Below are positions 14,026-26,000 of a DNA stretch of 64,000 nt, one piece after another. A program made the translations under genes and the position numbers. The stretch comes from Protonemura montana. Taxonomy: Eukaryota > Arthropoda > Insecta > Plecoptera > Nemouridae. The notes beneath the pieces are model-generated. The model saw only the letters and a list, made by a program, of their open reading frames with translations. It did no database searches and was not told the DNA's origin. Positions within the stretch are counted from its first letter, which is position 1. Every line of letters starts with the position of its first letter. The stretch is taken from positions 13,788,651-13,852,650 of the forward strand of contig OX387603.1 in the NCBI GenBank assembly GCA_947568835.1. Reading direction: 5' to 3'.

Positions 14026-14298
14026 AAACGGTCTCTAATTTGCGGTCACCGCGGGTGCCATGTTCTGATCCCCCCCTTACCGGGCTGTGGTGGCGCCAAT
14101 CCACATCCCTGCTCGACCGATGACCCGTCCGGCCCGCCGCTAGCCAACACAACTCGGCACAGCTCGAAAACCAGCCGCCGGAGCAAATGCCAACGAACAC
14201 CCCGTAATCGCCGAGCCGCCTCCCGAAAACAGTCGAGTGATTTGGATCCTTAGTTCGGCGCGTACTAATTATTTGCTCGTTTTTCGACGACCAAGTCA

Positions 14299-17073
14299 AT
14301 GGGCGAGCAACCAACATCTATCAAATTAGTTCCTCCTAGTGTCGGTACCCCCAGTTCATTAGTGTCTTCCGGGAATACAACGACCAGCGCAGCAAACAGC
14401 GTGGCGAAACCAGCTAACGGCGTGCTAGCATCCAATATCAATCAGTCGGGTCCGAATGCCAAACCTCCTACCACCCTCGTGCTCGGCTCCAACTCGTTCC
14501 ACCGCAACGTGGCAGGCCGCCTCAGCCTCAACGACCGCCATTTGCAACTCAACCGGACGCGGACTTCGAGTCCGCGAGCCGTCAGCAGTCTTCCGCCGCC
14601 CGCCGAATCCGAGAGCCCGTCGACGACTTGGGCGGAAGTCGCCGGGGCCGCCTCGCTACTGCAGGAAGCCGTCCAGCGGTACAACAGTCCCTCGTACAAC
14701 CCTGGTACCGAGCTGCCGCGCGTCCCCGAGGGCGAAGGGTCGGCCGTCCCCGTGCGTAGCAACCAGAACAGCCCGTCAGCTGTCCAGACGGCGCGGCCGC
14801 CGCTCACCAGGGCCGGCGAGTCGCTGTGTGAAATCAGCACCCACGCCGTCGCACCCACGTCCCAGCCTGCCGAGTGGCATGGGTCAGCCTCCAGGACGAA
14901 CGGCTCCGTCAACGGGGAGTGGCCCGAGGACGGAGAGCCTCCAGTTGCTGTCCGCAATCTCGTTGCGCGTGGCATTAGCACCAATCCGCCTCAACAGCAG
15001 TTGTTTCAACAGCAGCAACAGCTACTGCATCAACAGCATCAACTTCTGTTACAGCAACAGCAACAGCAACAAGTGCCAAAAAGACCCAACGCAATCGTCA
15101 ACGGACCATCGTTCCCATTTTACACAAAGCCCGACCCGATTGCGCCCCCTTCCAACCCTTTGCAAAGCAACGCGACGCGAAGGCCCAACTTCATTCCCGC
15201 CAATGGCCCGTGGCCGACATCCGGCGGGCAGCAGCCGCAGCAGCCCCAAAGGAACGCAGTCAGCGCCGCCACGACCCCCGTCTCCAAGCCGTATACGTTG
15301 TGGGGAGATCCGGGCCATCCGCAGCCGTCCCTGGGGCCCGAGAACGGACCGCGGCGCCCTCTCGGGGTCACCACAACGCCCACCTACCCGTACAACGCGT
15401 GGGACCCCACAGCGGTCGAGCCGACGAGCGCGCGGCGACCCAACAGCATCGCGGGCACGCCCGTCGGCCCACCTGACAGCGTGCACAGGAGGCCGGCGGC
15501 TTCAAACACCTACAACATTTGGGACTCGCTCGGGATCCCGACGGCGTCGAACCCTCGGCGCCCGATTCACATGCCGAACACTGTGTCCGTGCCAAACAAC
15601 CTCGCTGCGGCGGCGTACGTGTCATCCCAGACAGTACAGTTCAACCAGAACAGACCTAAGAGTGTGGCCAACACTCCGGTGTCAGTCGGCGACGACAAGA
15701 TGATGGTTCGACGCCCGAACAGTGTCGCCAACACGCCGGTGGCGGGCGGGGACATGGACCCAGTGTTGATCAGGAGGCCGCAGACGATGGTGTCGTCATC
15801 GTCCAAGTACGACATCTGGGAGCACCTGAAGGAGCACCGCAAATCGGCGCAGAACAGTGTGGCCAACACCCCCGTGGGAGACACGCGGGACTGCTCCAGT
15901 CCGCTGATGCACAAGAGTGTCTCGAACCACGCCGTGTCCAGCACAGAACGTGCCGACAGTCCGTCGCAGCTTCTCGGCCGCATCCCAAAGAGCGTGTCTA
16001 ACTACACGGTGTCGACGGCGGACATCCACCAGGAGAGCCCCAGTCCACAGCTGATCGGACGCATTCCACGCAGCTCGTCCACACACAAGGTTAACGAATC
16101 CCGTGACCACAGCCCCACCCCGGCGCAGATCCTCGCGCGGATTCCGAAGAGTCTGTCGAGCAACGTCGTCTCGTCGGCGAACGACGTCTCCAATACGTCT
16201 TGGGACTCAGACGGCTCGCTCCCCCGGAGACCGAACAGCGTGGCGAACACCCCGGGGACGCCGACGGCCGCCCAATACGCATGGGTGGAGGGTGGCTCTT
16301 TGCCGCGACGCCCGCACAGCATCGCGTCGAGCCCGGTCGCGACGTCGTCCCCCGCGTTTCGTCAGCGCGACGCTGCGTCCGTCCTGCACCAGCCAATTCC
16401 GCGCGTTCCTCTGACGACGTCCACGATGTGGCCTTCGCTGATCGGCGGCCCTCAGACATCGTCTCCTCGCCGTCCACATAGCATAGCCACACCACCACGT
16501 CGTCCGAACTCCATGGTGAATTCTACTACGTTGCCGTCGATCTCCACGACGCTATCCCCGATACCGATGGCTGGCAACTCAAATACGTGGTCGTCGTCGA
16601 ACGGACCACGTCGTCAGCAACCTCCGACGTCGACGGCGACCGCACAGCCGCCGACGACGACCGCAGCGTTATCGCCGTCAGATTCTGGCTACCGATCGCT
16701 ACCCTCAGCGACCAGCGACTACCAGATTCTGAAATCGCCGTCGCCGCAAGTCGTCCCGCAGCAGCCGGCGTTCAACGCGTCGCGACGCATGTCGTTGCCG
16801 TCGAGCTCGGCGCAACTTGCGTTGGGCATCCAGACGCCGAGGCCGAGTCCGACCTTCCACGGGCAGCCGTTCCTGCCAGGGAAGACGGGGTCGGCGTGCG
16901 GCGGCGCCGGGTATGTGCCGGGCGACCCGGGGTACGTCGCCGGCGACCGGCCCACGGTGTCGCAGGCCATTCAGATGCTACTCGCCGCACAGTCCAAGAA
17001 CGGTCTGCAGTCGATGGACGATAAAATGAGCTTGTTCTTGGACATCATGGACACGCAAGAGCGCTTCGAGCAG
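14299..17073 (+). CDS. Dys: Dys alternative first exon: large disordered N-terminus
   Basis: A single open frame of 925 codons, GC-rich (strong GC third positions) in AT-rich surroundings. An in-frame TAA lies at 14266 and the first ATG is at 14299, so this start is the natural one, though its -3 base is T, not the favoured purine. The protein is Ser-, Pro-, Thr- and Gln-rich and probably disordered. It has a short helix-like stretch near 112-130, a Gln tract at 232-258, a repeat array at about 261-744, and a helical end at 887-925 ([11 protein letters not shown] ... [11 protein letters not shown]). The CAG|GTGATT donor at 17073/17074 leaves phase 0, which fits the exon at 54925. Dystrophin spectrin repeats begin just there in relatives. 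Without splicing the frame would run 16 more codons to a stop at 17122. I do not recognise a homolog for the unique part. Assignment to Dys is inferred from phase, strand, position and the coiled-coil join. Confidence 0.75.
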
Positions 17074-20000
17074 GTGATTCTGGCTGCATGCGTTCACTAT
17101 ATCTCTTCATTCGTGATTTTCTAGACCTAGTTTTTTTTCTCCGCTAAGTAGCACGATCTTCCAGATTCTTCAGAGGAAAGCCGCATTGTCATATATTTCT
17201 GGCGGCAAATCTGTCAGCCGACATAATGACCTTAGGAGTGTTAATTGTAAAATTGAACATGAGCAATCGCTCGAGCTGTGGATCAGGTGCATTCACGTCC
17301 GTCTGTACAAACTAAATTATGCTAATGAGCAATGAGACATCTTCTCTGAATACTTTTTTAATCCCGTTCAATGACGGGAGACAAGAACTAGCTTAAAATA
17401 TTCACGTCAGTCCTTGCCGTTGCCTTTCTCGTTTCCGACGTTCCAGCCTCCAACTTAAAGACAGTCCTGATTTCCGATGCGCTACGTCAATGTCGCTTGC
17501 TCCTTAATAAATTCGGGATCCATTTCCGTGCATAAAGAGCGTGCCATAATTTATCGACATCTGGGGAGTTATGAAAAATGCTGATTTAGTCCATATTAAA
17601 GTTCAATAACTTTGTGTGACGGCTTTGCCTGTTTGGTCGGCACAGACTGCATCTGGATTTTAGTTTTCCGTGGCGAAATGCAATTTCTCTTCGCGCAGAT
17701 GAACCCTCGCGTGCTCTTTCGATGCTACCGCACCCGTAGATTCGATGATCAGTTACGCAAATATTCCTGCTATTTCAAACATTCCAATCACGATTGATTA
17801 TTATTCATTCATCCGAGAAACAATTCTTTCTATTTTCATAGCATTGTGATTGATGCCTGCCTATGCGTCAGCGGCGACTGCAGATATAGGTGGCCAAATC
17901 CCTAAAACAGTTTCTAAAATAGCGCCTCTGGCATAGCTGAGAATTTAAAAGAGACCCATGGATTTAAAAAAGCAATTTACTCGATATTAAAAAGTGAACA
18001 AACCCAATCTCTGTTCAATTTCGCGAGCTGTGTCTTGCGTGAGGGCTTGTAGGTGCTGTCTTATTGGCTTCGCTTATACGCGTATCTTCCCGTTCAGCCA
18101 ACGAAAACATGGGTAGATTTCACTTCTGTAAACTCTTTATAGGGCAGGAGGCTGCATGTGTAAAGTTATCCTCCGTCGTTATTGGCTATCCGAGTGGGGA
18201 GACTGACTGGTATAATTTATATGCAAACTCGATGTCTCTCCCTTATTTACTTACAGGTATCCCATGTAAATTGTTTAGCTAGGTGTATTTTTTTTCTGGT
18301 TAGATAGCTGTACATAAATCACTGGGAAAATGATGTAAGCGTAACGGAATCGAATAGAAGTTCAACAAGTTTCGAGTCTGGTGTATTCGTATTTTAGTCT
18401 AAAACTTTATCATTCGCTTTTCTACATCCGTTTTTCGTTTGCAGAAAAATAAGTTTGGAAAAGTTATTGCTGTAAGACTGCAAATGCATACTAATCCTGC
18501 GCACGATTGTTTAAGCCCTAAACTCCCTTTCTTGTTTGATCCTGACTAAGCTACTACATTTATGAACCTTGAGAAATAAAACAAAACGGGACTTTTTGTC
18601 ATTTTGTACGTGTGTAAAAATCATACTTGCATTTCCTTGCACTAAAATGAACTTTGATATGAAAAGCTATTAAATCCAATGATGATTTATTCTCGACACC
18701 CACATAACTGTGACTTCTGATTCGCACCCAAATTCACTCCTTGGGTTTGCGGTGACAGAATTACCAAGTCCGAATGGGTTCATTTCGCTCCCCGCAAGAA
18801 GCGAGCGCTCGGTACCAGTTTACTTTATTGTACCTTCCTACCCCTACTTTAGCATTCAGTTCAGTAATACTGTTGTAATTTTTGTACAAATATCGAGGCC
18901 ATCGAGTATTGGCATCGAAATCCATCGCGTCCAAAGTTTGAAATGTATAGCCAGCGGGCTGCTAAGCAAACGAGCCGGCAACACGCGGTAACGGAGGGTG
19001 AAACCCAGTGGAGCTTGCAGCCGTCTTTTTTTTAACAAACCTGTACAATTAAAAAACAGCTACTCAAAACATAGATACATTTTTATCATTAAGGATAATT
19101 TGAACGTAAACCAGTCTCAAATGCGAGTAATCTGCGAGAAAGAAAGAAAATAAATTTCTGAAGTTTCTAAACGACGGTGGCTCCACCTAATAGCACCCTC
19201 CATTTTTGTCGGTAAAGTAGACATTTGCGACGACCATTTTTCCCGAAGGCAATTTTACATGAGCGTTATGGTAGTACGATACTAAAGCTATCCTTCACAT
19301 AGCAGGCGTATTGCTTACGCTTTGACTAATGCCCGTCATACCCTTGGCTCAAACTGACGACACTGGCTCGACTGAAGGCCGAATTTCCTAACCCAACCCA
19401 CCCTGCCATACATTTAATAAGATGCAACAAGATGAAATCTCCCAGCGGGCCGAAACTTTAGCCTCTTTTAAAAATATAATCATCAGCATGGCGAACAAGC
19501 TGCTCAGGCGGGCGGCCGAGAGATGAAATAAGTTGTTGCGTGGTAACAAAGCACCTCCGTGCATTAACTCTTGAGGCTGTTGGAACACCCTTTTTACAAG
19601 TTTTAAGTAAGAATCTCTATGAGCGCCCGCGTACGACGCAGAGAAGTAAAGCCCAACTTTCGGAGTGCATCTTGAACTTATCTAGGATTTGTGAGGCGTG
19701 TTTATACCTAGCTTTAGTACGTGTCCATCAAAGATGGTGCATTTTTTTTTGCAAGTAAGTCGCTTATTTGCTAGCTTCTTTTAGCTCGTTAAATTTACGC
19801 CACGTATCAGTTATCGTTTTGTGAATTATTAAAAATCTCTCTTACAGAAAATTCTCTCTGGGTTTCATTTTAAGTTTTCGCTCCAATTGCAAATGTAAAT
19901 TCACGTCTCCTTCAGGATTTCAGTTTATCGAACTTTCAAACGGAGCTAGCAACTTGACAAACAATTCGAAATAATTATTTAGAATTTTTTCACAAGTCCT

Positions 20001-23000
20001 TCGAAAAAAAAAATCCTATGTCAACTATTATCATTATTTTTTTTCACTTCTGAAATCCACTTACACAATTGATTCGCACAAATGCGACTTGCAAATCACA
20101 CGAGATCGCGCGGACAACGTTCAGCGTTGAACTTCGTCGCGGGATACAAAAAGTCTATTAGTGATTCTTGTGTTTGTGTTTGCATTTGCTCTCGACTCTG
20201 GGTTCTGTTATGTATTCATAGTCGAGTAGCTTGCTCGTGTATTAGCATCTGCAGGCGAGTCCCGGGTTCAGACCTTGTCGTTCCTAGAGGACAGCCGATG
20301 GAGGCAACGGGAAATTGGTTGGACTTAAAATAGATAAGAAAGTAAGAGACATGTCGGTTGCAAAGAACTTGTACTAGACGTGGGTCACGAATGGGGCTGT
20401 GTACTCCAGGACGAGTTGTCTTCGAGTTGTGGGGTTGTCTCGTAGATTTAACATTCTATTCAATGGTGTGCATAACAGTTTTTATCGTTGCTCTTCTAAA
20501 CGCAAAGGGAATCTTTCCAAGAGAAATAAAATAAGATTTCTGCAACCATGTGTGTAGGGCTAAGAAACTGAAATGTATTGTGAGGTATTGTAACGTGTCT
20601 GGATTCACGTCGTTCTGTATGGATACATTTCGAAGATAATGTACTCCATGCTTTTTTTGCTTGTATGTGTAGGCAACACCCGGGTTTTTGAATGAGCGTG
20701 ATAAGCGACACGAAGACTCAATTTGACTACCCGGAAAAAATTACGAAATGTTTTTATGTTTTTTTTTTGTTTGCTCTTGACCGGTCAAACGGTTGGACCG
20801 ATTTGGATGAAATTTAAAGGGCACATTCGAAATCTCTGAACTGAGATATGCTACGTTTTTTAAAACAATCGGCTTGACGGGGCTTTATTTTATCAAGGTT
20901 TACAAAAAATGTCGATAAAAAATTCCAACACCGGCCAAATGGCTTAACCTATTTACTTGATTCGTGCGGTTGAACTATGCACTGTTTTGACAACGGACCC
21001 TGTGGTACTGGTCTAATAGCGCCGGACCTTTTTTGAATGCAACATTCAGGACACCTAAATCTCCGAACTTGAACCTGCTACTTTTTTTTAAACTATCTTG
21101 ATGGTTTGATTTTAAATCAAGATTTACGGAAATGTCCATCAACATTTTCATCAAAACTCCAGGTTGATATTATAGTTTGGATGGAAAAATTATTACAGTA
21201 AAAATTAAAAAATTAAGAAAAACTTTAGTGAACCGAAAGTACCTTCTTTTCCAAAGAAGGATTAAAAAAAAAACGACAAGAAAACGGGCTTATTTACAAC
21301 GCAACTCAAATTGGAAGCCCAAGTCTACAGAAATGCAAAGATCTTAAAAATGACCATCTACCTCATATAAGCACCTTGGCGGAATGCGACTAGGGCTGCT
21401 TTCAGGCACAAAGTAACCACCATTAAATAGACCAATAATCGTTATTTTTTCTATACCTTCTTAACTACAAGCGATGCCATTGTTTTTCAGTGTCAGTACC
21501 TTCAAACGTCGTTTAAACTCACTGCACTGTTTTCATTAACATTCAGTTAAACTAGCCGTGGTCAGGCCAGTAAAACCACCCTACAAACTTTGCGGGCGAG
21601 CCAAAGTGGTGATTACCCTCAATTGCACCAACATTTTCGCACTCCTTAAAGAAAACGCGTCGGTGAATTTTGGGCGGTCGGCGCCAAATGCGCCGTGGTC
21701 ACAGCCTCCGCGGTATTGTCGTTGATCAATAAGTCTGCTTGCTAACATGATTCGTGTAACGTATCGGCTGACCGAGCGGTCGGCACCGCGCGCGGATACG
21801 CTCGATCGGTGGCGATAACGTGTTGTGGTCACAACAAATACCTCGACCACGGGTCCCCGTTCGACCCTCGGCGCCGATCCATCCATCAATACGTCGTCGG
21901 TGCGTCGCTATACCCCACACCTACTGGCCAAACGATTTAGCTGTTGACTACAGAGATGCAGTCTTGCATGAAACAGATTATTTTCAAGTGTTAAATAGAT
22001 GTTAGGAAGGGTTTGGCGAAGCTTGTGTGGAAGGGTGAAATATATGTTGATAGCTAGGAAAATAAACAATTATTTCTGTTTTTATTTCCATAAATGTCAT
22101 ATGATCATTCGATCTGTAACCATTTTGTTTTACATATCATCATCAGAAAACGTTAGTTATCATTTTATTAAAAATCTGGAGGATACGTAGCTCAGCCAAG
22201 TGAAAAAATCGTAACCATTACGTGATTCCGTATGATGACCTTGAGAATGTTGACTACCCCATTAACTCCCGACGGCCTCACCATAACTCAAGTCATGCAC
22301 ATTTTTATAACCATTTATATCCCCATTTTTGCATTCCCCTATATACTTTTTCACCCTACAGTTTAGGCTATCGCGTACATTTTTATTGTGTCGTAATGAG
22401 CTCAAAGGTGTGTGCATAATGTCAGCTTGGAGAAATTTGCCCGTCAGTATATCGCGTCAATCGCCTTCCGTTTGACGTGCACATATCACTCGGCCAACAC
22501 CGGTGATATTTCACCGTGAAACCCTTTTATTTTCGCCACATTACCTTTTATTTCACATGAGCGTGCGCCTGCGCGCTTCACCATGCGTTTTGTAACCTAT
22601 TGTAATGCATCTCCTGTGTCTCCTTAATTTCCCCACACTTTGTTTCCCTAGCTGTCTCCTCCAACAAGGATTCTGTTGATGAATACCCCCAATAATTCCA
22701 TCACGGATGGTCTGATAGTTGTTTGACACGCGATTTCACGCACGCAGTCGTTTGTTTCTCCCTCAACCTGTTCAAGTGGAAACAACAGATTCGCCCGTTG
22801 TTGCAATAACGGGCGAATGTGGATTTTTTGGATACGTACGTTCATCTTTCCGACGGTGTCTTTTCCTTTTTTTAAGTCACAGACCTTTTCTGTTCATAGC
22901 TCAAGAGCATACAACTTCTACTGTAGAATATTATTCGATGTCAAGATTTGTTTTGTTTAACGACGCACTGTTTTGACGATGGGCCCTGTGGTACTGGACT

Positions 23001-26000
23001 TATGGTGTCGGTGAATGGGTAGATGATGATGAACCTTAGATTAGAAGGAAGGAGGGGAAACCTGGCGCTGCCACGTAGCTAAACTGCCCTTCCGAATTAC
23101 GGTACAACGCGAGCAACAGGATTCCTTTGCTGTCGAGAGGTTGATAAGCAAGGCGAATGTAGTTTCTGTACTAACTTTCATCCCTCTAACAGAACTGGTC
23201 TTGTGGACGATGGTCACCCATCCAATACCTGACCCAGCGAAGAGTTGCCTAACTTCAGTAATATCACAAAAACCGGTATTTCCAACACGCCAAACCGTTC
23301 GGAGTACATTATTCAAAGTCAAGAATTGTACATTTCGTCGTCGAAAATCTGGCTGAAAATTATTCGAGTTACCTCACCCCGTGTTACTCACACTTCGTTA
23401 TCACCTTGTTTATTAATTTTGATTTATTAATTAACTCCCGTTCGCCAGCTCATCATAATTGTTATTCGAAGTAGAACTCGTCGACAGCGACGTCTAACGT
23501 CAAACTTCTAGACTAGGTCATTGTTTGGCGACGTCGCGACATGACGCCGCGGTCTTCCTCCAATGTTTCCGCACGAAAACTCCTCCAGTTATGAACCCCA
23601 AGTACTCCCACTAGCGGTCCAAATCCCTCTTGTTCGCGACCTATCTTAGTTTGCCGCACTCGCGTCTTTGCGTGAATTCTTTTCCCAACTTAATGCCAGC
23701 TATCAAAATAATGTACAACCACTCCCGCCTGCCATGATAGCGAACTATATAACAGCAAAGAGGTACATTAGCAATGAGCATTAACGAAATGATGCTATAA
23801 AATAGAAATAGACAGTTTGATTTATAATTTGCAATACCGCCCCACATGTGTAATAATATTAACTGTTATGGTCACTATCTTTGTGAAGCACATTTGTTCC
23901 CAAATTTGTGTTACTGTTTAATATACCATCGTACTGAAACCTACCTGGCTATCATATGGCATACTAACGGAGCTCGCAACAAAATAGTCATTGCGATACG
24001 CTTTTGTCTATAGTGTTTCACGAAATTGATTGAACACCGCATTATTTAATGAATACTTTTATTCACTCTATAAACATGTTTATTTTCAATTTCCCGCGAC
24101 GAGGTGATATAGCATACAGGTTAAAACGGCGGCGACACGATCTCGCAGGTTTCTTAAAAGGTACGCGATAAAACCTTGTAACAAGCGATAAACGTCTTAT
24201 GTTCCTTGTACGTGCTTCGTGCATTCAGGTATATATGCGACGTTAAAACTTGTTCACGTTTGAAGAAGTCTCACTCTTTTTTGTTTTGCGCCGCTTGAAA
24301 GTGCAGTTTCTGCGCGATGTTAACTGGCGTCTCTACAACCTGCACTACGGGGGACACACAATCAATGAGAATCCAGTTGCAACTACACTTAATTAAATTG
24401 CATTCAAATATTCTCTATTGTATTGCTTTTTTTCGCAAGGCACTTGTCATTTATTTAGGTCGCTGATATCGGTTGTCTATAATATTAATTAAATGAAATA
24501 AAATTCGAATCGAGCTCCGTAATACTTTAGCTCAATTGTCAGTTATAATATAGGTATCTAAATATATTCGAGCAGTTCGGCTTCTCACAAATTTATTGTC
24601 ACAGAGACAATTGCGGCTAGCTAACGCTTGTCATCTAAACTAAACTATACAATTATCTGGTGTACTGTGAATATATACATAACGGACGTATAAGAAGGTG
24701 GTTCTAGTACGCCCTGAAAGTGACGGGCGTTATCGCCAAGTAAAAGTAAAGCTACCCTCATTGCGGCCTGTCACGGGCAGAAACTGACTTGGCTGCATGC
24801 TCCAATTACTCTTATCTTCTGTCTAATTCACTGCACATCTTTTATATCAAACCATTGTCTAGCTAGCGGCTGGCTACAGTAATATTTTCGCTCGTCTACG
24901 CATGCACGTCGCGAATTTCGACCACGCAACGGTCCGCGTCGAGGAGCTAACACGTCCGGAGAAAATTCAACAGATGGTTCATTTACATGCAGAGAAGTGT
25001 GCTAAATATTGTTGAAACACATTGCAGTCGAAAGGAAATTTTGAGTCAAGTCGTGGTGGTGGTGGTGGTGGTGGTGCGCGTTTTATAATAGAAGATCGAT
25101 ACTCTAGGCGACAATACAATTAATTCAGTAGGCTTTATCTTTATTAGGCTGGCGCACCGTTTTCTCGCGGTCCAGTGTTCGTTTTCTTGTTCCCGTTGTA
25201 AAATGGTACGACCGTCACTGCGAATGCATATATTTGATTTAGTGTCGGCGGATTGTTTATTTCATATCGGCTAAAATATTTTATGTCTCCGGTCATAATT
25301 TAAAATGCGTACTTTGTTACGAGGAGCGCCGACTGAAATAGCAAGCTAACGCGAATAAATGCAAAACGGAACGTTAAAAGTATTCAGGATCAAGAAAGTC
25401 TGAATTCAGTGGCGCATGGCAATTTCTTTGAAACGAAGAAGGCGACAAGGCACGGGCTTTCTCTTCTCCACGCTTTCTAGAAACAGCTGTCGGATTATTT
25501 GATTGAAAAGGAGTTTGAGCGCGTCTCTATTTTTTTTACGGCCTTACGAAATGAAGAATTCGTATTTGTATTGTTACTGCTGCAGTACGGCATACTTGAT
25601 GGCAAGAGGTTCGTTATTCCGTGGCGGTTCTTCCGAGTCCCGAAATCGATCTCACATTTCGTCCTGGCGCAGGACGCGAGACTGCCCTGGAATGGCCTAT
25701 AAAGATAACAAACGCTCTTTCAAATATTAATTAATATTTTGCTGATATCCTAGTTGTGAGCTTGCTCTGTTATATTAAAGCTCTACTCTATTGATTCTAT
25801 AGCCAAGAGCCAATATGAAAACTACGTGAAGATTTTTTTCCACCTACCTTAAATGAGCTAACCTAAGCAGCAATCTGATCCCCTAACTTAAAATCGGCTG
25901 ATTACAATTAAAAGAAGTCTCTATGGACGTTGCTAATTGTTCTGTTGCTGAAATATGTGTTGGCTTGGAATTTTAAAGTTCCGTACTAAAATTCCGTACT

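Larger units (their letters stand above)
1..14298. other. Non-coding 5' region or intron of longer Dys transcripts
   Basis: AT-rich sequence with no open frame that looks like a gene; the open frames here are short and lack recognisable domains. It holds simple repeats (GT, GA, CT, a 21-base G tract, two 16-base C tracts), several copies of a GGCTCCTCCA motif around 4.1-4.5 kb, a short hairpin at 6690-6709 and a ratchet-type splice site at 11682. If longer dystrophin transcripts start left of the window, this stretch is intronic to them; otherwise it is 5' flank of the exon at 14299. A GC-richer patch at about 700-960 ends in CAG|GTATGT and could be a 5' UTR exon, but nothing else supports that. 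Confidence 0.6.

Noticed and set aside
15049..16498. Long open frames antisense to and out of frame with the large exon (up to 415 codons)
   Set aside because: They follow from the GC-rich composition of the true frame, have no domain similarity, and their composition (Arg- and Cys-rich) is that of shadow frames.
17074..17124. Read-through end of the large exon giving a 941-codon protein
   Set aside because: The frame crosses a GT donor at 17074 that matches phase 0 of the next dystrophin exon; the last 16 codons look like intron. Intron retention is possible but unsupported.
18230..18262. TTTACTTACAG|GTATCC as a third ratchet site
   Set aside because: The acceptor part is good, but GTATCC is a poor donor and no strong second donor follows nearby.
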